In this document: piece after piece, positions 7,772 through 16,512 of the stretch | Position numbering within the stretch: position 1 is the first letter of the stretch | How the letters are laid out: each line of letters opens with the position of its first letter | Assembly: GCA_964449465.1 (NCBI GenBank) | Contig: CAYVBK010000003.1 | Span: forward strand, 62,001-126,000 | Direction: 5' to 3' | Origin: CAYRXM01 sp964449465 | Lineage (GTDB): Bacteria; Chloroflexota; Anaerolineae; JAFGEY01 | Length of the DNA: 64,000 bases | Program-made: the position numbers and the translations under genes | Notes under the pieces: generated by a model | Databases searched by the model: none | The model's input: only the letters and a program-made list of their open reading frames with translations | Told to the model about the DNA's origin: nothing

Positions 7772-8718
7772 ACAATGCTGCCAAAAATGCCAGATTCCAT
7801 GATCAACAAGACGGCCGGCCCAAGCAGAACGATAAAGATGGCCGGAAAGATCAAAAAGACCATTGGAAAGACCATCTTGACGGGGGCCTGGTGCGCCTTT
7901 TGCTCGGCGCGCTGGCGTCGCAAGATGCGCATTTGCTGTGACTGGATGCTGAGGATCTTGGCCATGCTCACGCCCAACTGGTCGGCTTGAATGATGGCGG
8001 CGATGAATTGGGTGGCATCCGGCACGTCCATCCGTTCGGACATGTTTTGCAGGGCTTGCTGGCGCGATTTGCCCAGGCGTACCTCGTGCAGATAGCGATT
8101 AAAGGAGCGAGATAGTTCGTTTTCCGACTTTTCCACCAGCTTGCCTACCGCCTGGTCAAAACCCAGCCCGGCTTCGACACAGATGGTCAGCAGGTCCAGG
8201 GCATCGGGCAATTGCTTGACGATGGCTTCCTGACGGGTGCGAATCTTGCCGCCCAGCCACACTACCGGCAAATAGAACCCCAGCGCGGCGGCACCGCCGG
8301 CAAACATCAGACGACGCGAAAAGGGCAGACCGCCCAGAGTCATCACCACAAAGAACAGGCCGCTCAAGACAATCATCGCCACAAAACGAATCAGGTAAAA
8401 ACGGGTTGGTGTCAGGTTGCCCGGATTCTCAGCCAGCTCCAGCTTGCGTTCGGTTTCGGCCAGCGTTTTGGCCGGAGTGAGGCGGGTCAAAATGGATGCG
8501 ATTTTGTCCAAAGTGGGATAGACGATGCGGTCGGCAAACGAGGCCGACAGTTCGATCTCTTCCAAAGTGACCGGCGTTTCACGCTCGCTGTATTCGGCCA
8601 GGCGCGATTCCAAAGACGTAGAGTTGGCCGGACGACGACGAACAGCGACGATCAAAAGCACAATCACGACCAAGACAACAATGACGCCACCCGCGATGAG
8701 AATGGTATTGGTATTCAT
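7768..8718 (-). CDS. tadC: Tad/Flp pilus platform protein TadC
   Basis: TadC is one of two GspF-like inner-membrane platform proteins of the Tad pilus machine. The 316-residue protein has an N-terminal membrane anchor (about 6-26), two central helices (about 110-155), the T2SSF domain with LLTICVEAGLGFDQAVGKL, and a C-terminal hydrophobic pair (about 285-312). GGAGGA precedes the ATG. It follows tadB by 24 bases, and its stop overlaps comFC. Assignment as TadC rather than TadB rests on order and on the ALDLLTICVEAG motif. Confidence 0.92.
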   Translation of the reverse strand: MNTNTILIAGGVIVVLVVIVLLIVAVRRRPANSTSLESRLAEYSERETPVTLEEIELSASFADRIVYPTLDKIASILTRLTPAKTLAETERKLELAENPGNLTPTRFYLIRFVAMIVLSGLFFVVMTLGGLPFSRRLMFAGGAAALGFYLPVVWLGGKIRTRQEAIVKQLPDALDLLTICVEAGLGFDQAVGKLVEKSENELSRSFNRYLHEVRLGKSRQQALQNMSERMDVPDATQFIAAIIQADQLGVSMAKILSIQSQQMRILRRQRAEQKAHQAPVKMVFPMVFLIFPAIFIVLLGPAVLLIMESGIFGSIV

Positions 8719-8742
8719 ACTAAATCCTCCCTGGTGGGTCTG

Positions 8743-9720
8743 CTACACCTCGATTTTGGTAATCTTCATCATGACAAAAAAGCCGATGGCGATAATGAAA
8801 ATGGCAACTCCCATCATAGCCCAGCCGCAGGGCATCCGAAACATTCGCCCCATATATTCCCGGTTCAACACGTAAAGGAACAGAGTCAGGGCAATGGGCA
8901 GGCCCGAAATGACATAGCCGGTGATCACGCCTTGAGCGGTGAGGGTGGCAATCTCGCCTTTGATGCGCACCCGCTCACGGATGGTAAAGCTGATAATGTC
9001 CAGTATTTCGGCCAGGTTGCCGCCGACTTCGTGCTGCACATTGATGGCCGTGATCATCAGTTCCAGGTCGTCGCTGGGCACACGCTTGAGCATGTGGATC
9101 ATCGCGTCTTCCATCGGAATACCCAATCCCACCTCCAGGGTCACGCGGCGGAATTCTTCGCCGATGGGCGGAGGCATGTCGCGGGCCACTGCCTCCATCG
9201 CTTGCAGCAGGCTATAGCCGGAACGGATGCCGTTGACCAGCAGGTTGATCGCCGGGCCGAGTTGGTCATTAAACTTTTTGGTGCGTTGGCCGCTCAAAAC
9301 ACCGACAATGATCTTGGGCAGAAAAAAGCCAAAAACAGGGCCAGCCAGAAACAAAAAGTTTCTAAAGATCACAAAAGCCAATGCGCCGGTCAGCACGATG
9401 CTGGCCAGGTTGAGAATGATGTATTCGCCCACCGTCAATTTGAGGCTGGCGCGGGCCAGCATTTCGGCAATATTGGCTCCAAAACGTCGCTTTTCAACCG
9501 CTTTGCTCAACCCCTCGGTGAATTTGCTCAATCGCTTGGCTTCGGCTTCGATTTCTTTGTCTTTGCGCTTGCCTTTGCCCTCATCGCCGATATAGCGGTC
9601 CAGGCGCTTTTCAATTTTGGCGTCTCCCTGCCCGTCACCGCCGCCGCTGCGCAAGGCTAAAATCAGCACCACGACAGCCAGGAGACCCACTCCCCCAAGG
9701 ACATAGATCAGCGGATTCAT
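8743..9720 (-). CDS. tadB: Tad/Flp pilus platform protein TadB
   Basis: TadB is the partner platform protein of TadC, coupling ATPase strokes to pilin polymerisation at the membrane. The 325-residue protein has a helix at the N-terminus (LIYVLGGVGLLAVVVLILAL), a charged cytosolic stretch rich in Lys/Arg/Glu to about 95, paired helices about 108-140, the T2SSF domain (LLVNGIRSGYSLLQAMEAVA) and two C-terminal helices. A GAGGAAG site precedes the ATG. It lies 36 bases after tadA in the same operon. Confidence 0.92.
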   Translation of the reverse strand: MNPLIYVLGGVGLLAVVVLILALRSGGGDGQGDAKIEKRLDRYIGDEGKGKRKDKEIEAEAKRLSKFTEGLSKAVEKRRFGANIAEMLARASLKLTVGEYIILNLASIVLTGALAFVIFRNFLFLAGPVFGFFLPKIIVGVLSGQRTKKFNDQLGPAINLLVNGIRSGYSLLQAMEAVARDMPPPIGEEFRRVTLEVGLGIPMEDAMIHMLKRVPSDDLELMITAINVQHEVGGNLAEILDIISFTIRERVRIKGEIATLTAQGVITGYVISGLPIALTLFLYVLNREYMGRMFRMPCGWAMMGVAIFIIAIGFFVMMKITKIEV

Positions 9721-9756
9721 TCCGACTTCCTCTCTCTGTTCCTCACCTTGATCGTC

Positions 9757-11145
9757 TTAATAACGGAACCGCTCACTGACGCCAAAGATATTGGGTGGCA
9801 AGCGAATGCCCGCGTCGTCAATCTTGTCCATAAACTTGGGACGAATGCCGGTGGCTTTGAGTCGGCCGATCACTTTGCCACCCTCCAGGCTGGTCTGTTC
9901 AAATACGAAAATATCCTGCATCACAATCACATCACCTTCCATGCCCTGTACTTCGGTGATGTTGATGACTTTGCGCGAGCCGTCGCGCAAACGGGCCTGC
10001 TGCACAATCAGGTCTACAGCCGAGGCGATCTGTTCGCGGATGGCTCGCACCGGCAGGTCCATACCAGCCATCAGGCACATGGTTTCCAGACGAGACAGGG
10101 TGTCGCGCGGCGAGTTGGCATGGGCGGTGGTCAGCGAGCCGTCGTGACCGGTATTCATGGCCTGCAACATATCCAGCGCCTCGCCGCCGCGGCACTCGCC
10201 GACCACGATCCGGTCGGGGCGCATACGCAGGCAGTTGATCACCAGGTCGCGAATGGATACCTCGCCCTTGCCTTCGATGTTGGGCGGACGAGATTCCAGC
10301 GTGACCACGTGATCCTGACGCAGTTGCAGTTCGGCGGCGTTTTCCACCGTGATGATGCGTTCGTCTTCGGGAATATAGCTCGACAACACGTTGAGCAAGG
10401 TGGTTTTGCCAGAGCCGGTACCACCAGACACCACAGCGTTCAGACGGGCAATGACGCAGGCGCGCAAAAATTCGGCAGCTTCGGCAGTGATCGAGCCAAA
10501 CTCGATCAGCTTTTCGATGGTGAGCGGTTTTTTAGAGAATTTACGAATGGTCAATGTAGGGCCATTCAAGGCCAGCGGCGGGATGATGGCGTTCACACGA
10601 GAGCCGTCAGACAGACGGGCGTCTACATAAGGCGAGCTTTCATCAATGCGCCGGCCCAACGGGGCCACAATCCGGTCAATGATGCGCAAGGCATGATCGT
10701 CGTCTTCAAAGACGGCGGTAGTCTTTTGTAGCTTGCCGGAGCGTTCCACATAGATCTGCTTGGCTCCGTTGACCATAATTTCCGAAACGGTGTCGTCGGC
10801 CAGCAGCGGCTCGATGGGTCCCAGTCCGAGGATTTCGGCTACAATATTTTCAAACAACCGTTGTCGCTCGGCGCGGCTGATGTTGATATTTTCTTCGGCC
10901 AGTATCTGGTCGAAAAGCTGCTCAATGGTCGAACGCACTTCGTCGGTCCTGGACATGTCCATTTGCGGATCAATTTCGGCAATGAGGCGGTTTTGCACGC
11001 GCGATTTGATGTCGGTATAGGCATCACGTGCCGGCGAGATAGCTTGACGGCGCACCCGCAGTTCGCGCATTTTGGATGCCGAAGCCGACGATTCGGTCGC
11101 TTCGGCCGGTTTTTGAGTGCGCTCGATGCGTTTCAATAAAGACAT
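9757..11145 (-). CDS. tadA: Tad pilus assembly ATPase TadA (CpaF)
   Basis: TadA is the hexameric secretion ATPase of the Tad pilus. The 462-residue protein has an N-terminal helical domain, then the conserved VSEIMVNGAKQIYVERSGKL, Walker A SGGTGSGKTTLLNVLSSYIP, the Asp box EDERIITVENAAELQL, Walker B MRPDRIVVGECRGGEALDML and the His box MNTGHDGSLTTAHANSPRDT. Length is normal. AAAGGAG lies upstream of the ATG. Adjacent to tadB and the TadZ fusion, so the identity is firm. Confidence 0.96.
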   Translation of the reverse strand: MSLLKRIERTQKPAEATESSASASKMRELRVRRQAISPARDAYTDIKSRVQNRLIAEIDPQMDMSRTDEVRSTIEQLFDQILAEENINISRAERQRLFENIVAEILGLGPIEPLLADDTVSEIMVNGAKQIYVERSGKLQKTTAVFEDDDHALRIIDRIVAPLGRRIDESSPYVDARLSDGSRVNAIIPPLALNGPTLTIRKFSKKPLTIEKLIEFGSITAEAAEFLRACVIARLNAVVSGGTGSGKTTLLNVLSSYIPEDERIITVENAAELQLRQDHVVTLESRPPNIEGKGEVSIRDLVINCLRMRPDRIVVGECRGGEALDMLQAMNTGHDGSLTTAHANSPRDTLSRLETMCLMAGMDLPVRAIREQIASAVDLIVQQARLRDGSRKVINITEVQGMEGDVIVMQDIFVFEQTSLEGGKVIGRLKATGIRPKFMDKIDDAGIRLPPNIFGVSERFRY

Positions 11146-11161
11146 AATTTACTCCTTTGCC

Positions 11162-12427
11162 TCAACGGAACATGCGGCCTATTGAGGGGCGGTCCGGTTG
11201 CGCTTCGGTCGCGGCTTCAGTCGCTTTGACGGCAAATTCTTGCAGCAGCAATTGAGTAAAAGACCAGGTCTGCTGGTACAGCGGAGTGCGTTTATCCATA
11301 TTGGGCATGACCATAAAAGGCACACCCTGGTTGACCGATTGCAGAACACGAGCGTCAAAGGGGATTTCGGCAAAGATTTTATGCTTGACATTTCCCTCGA
11401 TCAGCCGGGCAGTGACGCCGGTGCGCGGATCGGATTTGTTCAAGACCAGCAAGAGTTTATCGCGCGAGTATTCGAGCGCCTCGATCAGTTCAAAGAACAG
11501 ACGAATATCCTTGACCGAAGGCACATCGGGAGCGGTGACCAAAACGATGCGGTCGGCCAGGTCAAAAATGGACAACTCCAGGTCTTGCAAAGCAGAACTG
11601 GTATCTACAATGATATAGTCAAACGACCGCTTGACGTATCCCAAAATGGTACGCACGTGTTCGCCGGTGAGCAGTTCGGCCTCTTCGGGCTTGGGCGGGG
11701 CCAGCAGCACTTTGACCCCCGAAGCATCGTGATTGTTCATGGTGCTGACCACCAGGTCGCTGTCCAATTCATCAATCTGCCCGGCCAGGTCGGCCATGCT
11801 GCGACTGGTCCGAAAATCGAGCAGTACGGCAATATCACCAAATTGCAGGCTGCAATCTACCAACGCCACTTTGGCATTGCTCTCGATCTGGCGAATAGTC
11901 ACGGCCAAATTGGCCGCAATGGTAGATCGCCCCACGCCCCCTTTGGGACTGTACAAGACGATCAACTTGCCCATTTTCTCGGGGGCTTTGGGGGCCGCCT
12001 CAGGCGCGCCGGCCTGAACGGCGGGCATGGCTACGCGCAAATGAGCCGACATGCTGTATACGCGGTGGATCGAAGAGACCAACTCGTCGCTGCCAAAGGG
12101 CTTGGTCAAAAAGTCGCTGGCGCCGGCCATCATCGAGCGGCGCAGATAATCGGCTTCGCTTTGCACCGACATCATGATGATCTGGGCAAACGGCACAGCC
12201 TTGCGAATGGCCGAACTGGCCGAGATGCCATCCAGTTCGGGCATATTGATATCCATCAGGATGACATGCGGCTGATATTGCTTGGACAGTTCGATGGCTT
12301 CCTGCCCATTGACGGCCGTGCCAACCACCTCGATATCGGTCTCGAAATAGAGCAATTTTTTCAGGTTTTCGCGCGTTTCGGGAATGTCATCTACGATCAA
12401 AACCCGAATGGTGTCGTTTGGACTCAT
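11162..12427 (-). CDS. cpaE: Receiver domain fused to TadZ/CpaE-type ParA-like ATPase
   Basis: TadZ/CpaE proteins place the pilus machine in the cell. Residues about 8-125 are a canonical response-regulator receiver: acidic pair DD, phospho-acceptor Asp in ILMDINMPELDG, and the lysine in DFLTKPFGSDELV. Residues about 155-400 are a MinD/ParA-like ATPase with the deviant P-loop YSPKGGVGRSTIAANLA and a ValAsp switch region IIVDTSS. Many TadZ proteins keep only a degenerate receiver; here the phosphorylation residues look intact, so control by a histidine kinase is possible. No kinase gene is in the window. It lies between cpaB and tadA, 16 bases from tadA. Confidence 0.92.
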   Translation of the reverse strand: MSPNDTIRVLIVDDIPETRENLKKLLYFETDIEVVGTAVNGQEAIELSKQYQPHVILMDINMPELDGISASSAIRKAVPFAQIIMMSVQSEADYLRRSMMAGASDFLTKPFGSDELVSSIHRVYSMSAHLRVAMPAVQAGAPEAAPKAPEKMGKLIVLYSPKGGVGRSTIAANLAVTIRQIESNAKVALVDCSLQFGDIAVLLDFRTSRSMADLAGQIDELDSDLVVSTMNNHDASGVKVLLAPPKPEEAELLTGEHVRTILGYVKRSFDYIIVDTSSALQDLELSIFDLADRIVLVTAPDVPSVKDIRLFFELIEALEYSRDKLLLVLNKSDPRTGVTARLIEGNVKHKIFAEIPFDARVLQSVNQGVPFMVMPNMDKRTPLYQQTWSFTQLLLQEFAVKATEAATEAQPDRPSIGRMFR

Positions 12428-12472
12428 GAACCATACCTCTTTCGCCGAGACTTTCCAAGAGTGCGGGTCAGG

Positions 12473-13621
12473 TTATTCGGCCGGCGCCACAGGTGCTACG
12501 CCATAGTTGATGTCGGTCTTTTGGATCAACAGCCTGTACTTGAAATTGGGATCCAGAGTGTGTGGCAGCTTGGAAGGGAAGGAAATGTGAAAACGATCAA
12601 TCATGTATTGCAGCGTCACCGCCTCGGGGCTGTACAGGTCTTCATCAACCGCCGAGCGGATCACCAGGTCTATTGAGGTATGACTTTCACGGATCCATTT
12701 CAGCACCAGGGCATCCTGAGGGTCAACCACCAGGGTAACGACTTGAATGCTCAACAGTTGATCGGCCAGGCTGAGTTCCTGAGCCGGCACAGGTGTGGCC
12801 TCGACCACTTTGGAAATGCCGGCCGGCGTGGGCGTGGCGCTCACGTCGCTGGGTTTGGCTACTTCAAGCTGAGCATCTTTTTCCCACACACCCACCTTGA
12901 GGACCAGGGCGTTTTGCACTGCGTATTGTGTCACCAGGCGCGGAATCTGATCGTCTGGCGAGACATCAGGCTTGATGATGGTATTGCTGGGTGGCGGATC
13001 CACCAGGCCGAGGTTGTCCGGGTCGGCGACTTTGGCTATACTGGTATCATAAGTCCACCGAATCGGCTCTTTGGCCTGAAGGTTCTTGTCTACATCAATG
13101 GCCGAAAACGAGATCAACACATCCACACGATCTCCGGCGCGCAAGGCATTGGCTACCGTGCCAAGCCCGTAAACCGGGATGGCAATGGCAACCTTGCCAT
13201 TAGGGATGGCCAAAGAGAGTTCAGAGCCTTCGCCTTGAAAGACTACTTTGATTTTGGCCGCGCTAATCGGGCGGTGCATCGGGATTTCGACCCGTGCTAC
13301 CATCCCCACCACATCTTCGATATTGTAGATAGGATCTTCCGGGAAGGATGGGTCTTCGATGGGCCACTCGCGCGTCTCGACCGCTTCGGGCGGGATGCGC
13401 ATACCTCGCGGAATGGTTTGCAAGGCCACCACAACGCGCTCGGTTTGCACCTGTGGAGTCGGACCGGATTCGGTCACGCCGTTGACAGGCGTAACCGCCG
13501 TCTTGGTTTTGGTTGTTGAGCCTCCTAACCCCCCCTGCATAAGCAACAGCGCCCCAATGCCGATAACCAGGATCAGAATCAGGACAACAAAAACGATCAG
13601 GAATGTGCGCCGCCGGTTCAT
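12473..13621 (-). CDS. cpaB: Flp pilus assembly protein CpaB/RcpC (SAF domain)
   Basis: CpaB is a periplasmic or exocytoplasmic SAF-domain protein that supports Tad pilus assembly. The 382-residue protein has an N-terminal signal anchor (about 5-29, FLIVFVVLILILVIGIGALL), a SAF-like segment VVVALQTIPRGMRIPPEAVE at about 63-82, and the RcpC-type domain with GKVAIAIPVYGLGTVANALR and GDRVDVLISF. It has GGGAGG six bases before the ATG and is the first gene of the tad operon, just behind a promoter. RcpC homologues usually work with a secretin RcpA; none is seen here, consistent with a cell lacking a typical outer membrane (inference). Confidence 0.88.
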   Translation of the reverse strand: MNRRRTFLIVFVVLILILVIGIGALLLMQGGLGGSTTKTKTAVTPVNGVTESGPTPQVQTERVVVALQTIPRGMRIPPEAVETREWPIEDPSFPEDPIYNIEDVVGMVARVEIPMHRPISAAKIKVVFQGEGSELSLAIPNGKVAIAIPVYGLGTVANALRAGDRVDVLISFSAIDVDKNLQAKEPIRWTYDTSIAKVADPDNLGLVDPPPSNTIIKPDVSPDDQIPRLVTQYAVQNALVLKVGVWEKDAQLEVAKPSDVSATPTPAGISKVVEATPVPAQELSLADQLLSIQVVTLVVDPQDALVLKWIRESHTSIDLVIRSAVDEDLYSPEAVTLQYMIDRFHISFPSKLPHTLDPNFKYRLLIQKTDINYGVAPVAPAE

Positions 13622-13666
13622 TGTGTGCCTCCCGTAGAGATGTACTTGCGTGAATACCTTGCTTAT

Positions 13667-13694
13667 AATATACCACTTTGGAGAAAAAAGTCAA
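13667..13694 (-). promoter_or_regulatory. Sigma70-like promoter of the tad operon
   Basis: Minus strand TTGACT (13694-13689), 16-bp spacer, TATATT (13672-13667), about 45 bases ahead of cpaB. The surroundings are A/T rich compared with the rest of the window. Confidence 0.65.
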
Positions 13695-13745
13695 GAGCAG
13701 GGCTATTTTTATGTATAATAAAGCCTGATGGCCGCGCCTGGCAAG

Positions 13746-13934
13746 CTGTCGGAGATCCCTGAGCAGTGGCGAGTCCCCCACTCGGAGCAATTTTAGCGCA
13801 CCGAGTGGGATGCCCCCGAACAAGTTCGGGTTCCCGGCATCCTCAAGATTGTAGTGACACTAGCAGGCTGGGTGTCCCCGAACAAGTTCGGGATCCCGAC
13901 ACCCAAGTGGGGCAACGAGTAGTCTCTCCGACAG
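13746..13934. repeat. Structured, MITE-like repeat bounded by inverted CTGTCGGAGA
   Basis: This stretch fills most of the 400-base gap between cpaB and the TadG-like gene. Perfect 10-bp inverted repeats (13746-13755 and 13925-13934) enclose three hairpins: 13778-13785 with 13801-13808; 13808-13814 with 13836-13842; 13869-13876 with 13898-13905. The second and third hairpins each contain CCCGAACAAGTTCGGG. A related piece lies at 38014-38080. No ORF with coding character was seen, so it looks like a non-autonomous repeat rather than a gene. Confidence 0.65.
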
Positions 13935-14023
13935 GCTGCTGGACAGGGGGAATGGGGCAAGAAAAAGGGGTCTGGTGAGCCCGTGCCCCACCGAGACCCC
14001 CGGTTTGCAAGACGAAACAATGA

Positions 14024-16450
14024 CTATTGCACCAGGCGCAGGAAAATCTGGTCGGCGATCTGTTGAAAGATTTCGTCCAGGTCACTGGCAGACGGAGCCG
14101 GAAAGTACATCCCGCCGGCCAATTCGGCGGCCTTGCCCAACAGAGCATGATCGGCGCTGGATCCCAGGCCGATGGTATACACCACCACGTTACGGTCGCG
14201 AGCCAGGCGAGAATAATAGATCACACAGTCTTTGGCTCGATCGATGGTGGTGTCTCCGGTGTTGGGTTGATAATAGTCTTGGGCATAGCACGCCGGCTCT
14301 ACACCGGTAATATAGTTAGATTCTCCATCGGTCATCAGCACAATGATCTTGGCCGAGTTGGGCCGTCCATAGTGGTCGCTTTGGGTGCTTAGCACGTCCA
14401 GACCCAGTTGTAGCCCATTGGCAATGTTGGTTGAACCATCAGAAGCCATTTGTTCGATAGCATACATCACGCTGCCCCCCACAATCGCCGTAGATGGGGT
14501 GGACCCCGAGTACCCGTCTGCGCTGGTGCGACGGTCATAACACCATGTCCAGGCATTGTCCGGGCCGACGGGTCCTTCGGCCGGGTCGAGGTTATAGATA
14601 CCGCGCCCCAAATCAATGGGTGGATAGCCCATACTTTTAACGCAGACCTGTTCGCGGACAATGGTCGCGCTGGATGAAAAAGTAACAAAGCCAATCTGGT
14701 CAAAACGAGCTTTCATGCGCTTCAAAAAACCCTTGGCCGCCTCTTTGGATGCGCGAATGGGCTGCAAATCGTCATAGATGACATCGGCGATGCTGTTGCA
14801 CTGTTCGGCCGGGTCCACCTTGCCGTTGCCGTTAAAATCCGAACAGCAGGGATAACCGGGCTGGCAGTTGTTGGCGCCGATGGTGGCGCCGGGAAAGCAG
14901 GCCGCATCCTGGTTGTGCGTTTCGCCATAGATGGGGTTGCAACGGCTGCAGGCAAAACCGGTGCGCCCGCGCGTATCGGGCGGGCCGCCATAGCGGCTGT
15001 TGTACAGATAGGTCTGATAGGCACTGTTTTGCACCGCCGTCCAGGAAGGGGTAGTGTCACGAATGAATGCCGGCGCGCGGTCGGTATAGTTGGTATCCTC
15101 GGTGGCAGTGTTGGTAGTCAGCACGATCTTGTCCAGGCGAAAGCCCAACCCGCCGCCCCACACATTGACCTGATGATTTCCGGCCGACATGTTGACCGAC
15201 CCCAGACGCACCCACCGCCACTTGTAGCTGTTCGAGCCGGCATAATCACCGCCGATATAGCCGCTATCGTTGCTAAAGTCGCCAGTTCCGGTAACCCAAC
15301 GCAAGGCGCCGTCGGTGCCGACATGGACCAGGCATTGGTTGGTGTTGGCGCCAGACCAGCCACCGCACTGGGCGCGGATCCAGACATACCATGCGCCGGT
15401 GCTGGGGATGGTCACATCATAGTCCATACGTGGGGCCTGCGCCAACTCGCTGGCCGAGCTGGACGTACTCAGCACATGCCCGGAAGCCAGATCTTTGTAA
15501 TACGGCATCAACATCATATGCGCGCCGCGTCGGTCGTTGGGACAGGCAGATCCGCCACAATAGACATCGCCGGCGATGGGACGAAAACCCGACGCCTGAG
15601 AGCCGGACACTCGCTGAATGATCCAATAGGTGCGGTTTTGCACAGGCAAATAGTTCTGGTGATAGTCATGCTCCACATAAGAGGTAGAATAGCTAAAGTA
15701 TTCGGCCTCGATGGACAGCACCGGCGGAATAGCCACGTTGCTCAGGTTGGTAGTGATCGGCACATCTCCGGCGGCGTTGCAAAAGGTGGCATCGTAGGGC
15801 AGGCGGTAGCGGTAGCCGTTGGGGTAGATGGTGCCGGATGGCTGAGAGTAGCAACCCCAGCACATAGTGTTGAAACGCATCGAGCCGGAACGGTCATAGA
15901 CGATGGTCACATCAATGTTGCTGACGTTTTCTGCCGTAGCCCCCGAAGAGACCGGCACATCGCCAAAGCCGACAAAGCGCATAAAGTTCATCGGCACATT
16001 GATCCGCCCCGTCACCCTGATCTTGTCGGCCGAAGTGTCTTGCTCGTTGAGAGGCAGCGTCTTGTCTTCAAATTGATCGCACTCGATTCGGATGCTGCCA
16101 ATCACCCTGACACCACCCTGTCCGTTTTGGCTGTTCCATTCGCTCATAATCGCTGCGGCATTGTCCGGCCCGGTGACTGTAATAGTGGTGTTTTGAGGGG
16201 TATAGCCATTCTCCTCCAGGTATTGCATGGCGCGGCGGATGGCATAATCCTCAAAAGGCAGTTCTTGCGCCCCGGCCAGGGCCGCTGCATCACAGGCCTT
16301 GCCGATCTTGATCCGTTCGACATAGACCATACCCAGATCAATGGCCAGGCCAATGATCACCAACAGAGCGATAAAGGCGCCAGCGACAATGATCAGGCTT
16401 TGGCCGGATTCATCATAAACTTGAGATTTTTGCTTCCACTGATACTTCAT
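14024..16450 (-). CDS. TadG-like pilus protein with vWA domain and inserted carbohydrate-binding-like domain
   Basis: The 808-residue protein begins with a TadE/G-type N-terminus: GQSLIIVAGAFIALLVIIGL (about 16-37), then the extracytoplasmic segment KACDAAALAGAQELPF typical of TadG. A von Willebrand A domain starts at about 178 with the MIDAS motif DRSGSM, is interrupted, and resumes at about 560 with IGFVTFSSSATI, STNIANGL and LMTDGESN (about 703). The interruption (about 246-440) contains EAEYF, GAWYVWIRAQCGG and GLGFRLDKIVL, resembling CBM6-type sandwich domains. An EF-hand-like DFNGNGKVDPAEQC lies at about 540. The start at 16450 has AGGAGG seven bases upstream. The protein is probably anchored and exposed as a pilus-linked adhesin. 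Domain names are from motif reading only. Confidence 0.82.
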   Translation of the reverse strand: MKYQWKQKSQVYDESGQSLIIVAGAFIALLVIIGLAIDLGMVYVERIKIGKACDAAALAGAQELPFEDYAIRRAMQYLEENGYTPQNTTITVTGPDNAAAIMSEWNSQNGQGGVRVIGSIRIECDQFEDKTLPLNEQDTSADKIRVTGRINVPMNFMRFVGFGDVPVSSGATAENVSNIDVTIVYDRSGSMRFNTMCWGCYSQPSGTIYPNGYRYRLPYDATFCNAAGDVPITTNLSNVAIPPVLSIEAEYFSYSTSYVEHDYHQNYLPVQNRTYWIIQRVSGSQASGFRPIAGDVYCGGSACPNDRRGAHMMLMPYYKDLASGHVLSTSSSASELAQAPRMDYDVTIPSTGAWYVWIRAQCGGWSGANTNQCLVHVGTDGALRWVTGTGDFSNDSGYIGGDYAGSNSYKWRWVRLGSVNMSAGNHQVNVWGGGLGFRLDKIVLTTNTATEDTNYTDRAPAFIRDTTPSWTAVQNSAYQTYLYNSRYGGPPDTRGRTGFACSRCNPIYGETHNQDAACFPGATIGANNCQPGYPCCSDFNGNGKVDPAEQCNSIADVIYDDLQPIRASKEAAKGFLKRMKARFDQIGFVTFSSSATIVREQVCVKSMGYPPIDLGRGIYNLDPAEGPVGPDNAWTWCYDRRTSADGYSGSTPSTAIVGGSVMYAIEQMASDGSTNIANGLQLGLDVLSTQSDHYGRPNSAKIIVLMTDGESNYITGVEPACYAQDYYQPNTGDTTIDRAKDCVIYYSRLARDRNVVVYTIGLGSSADHALLGKAAELAGGMYFPAPSASDLDEIFQQIADQIFLRLVQ

Positions 16451-16512
16451 CTTGAGACCTCCTGAAAAAACCGGTCTTGCTTCAAACCCGATGTGTTTCG
16501 ATTTCACCCCTC

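Noticed and set aside
8212..9660. Long plus-strand reading frame opposite tadB/tadC
   Set aside because: It mirrors the codon pattern of the minus-strand tad genes and encodes no recognisable protein.
11198..12676. Long plus-strand reading frame opposite the TadZ fusion
   Set aside because: It is antisense to two well-supported genes, lacks a ribosome site and has a His/Gln/Arg-rich shadow composition.
13622..14023. tRNA or other known RNA gene in the large gap
   Set aside because: The hairpins do not form a cloverleaf and no acceptor or T-loop pattern fits; it is treated as a structured repeat.
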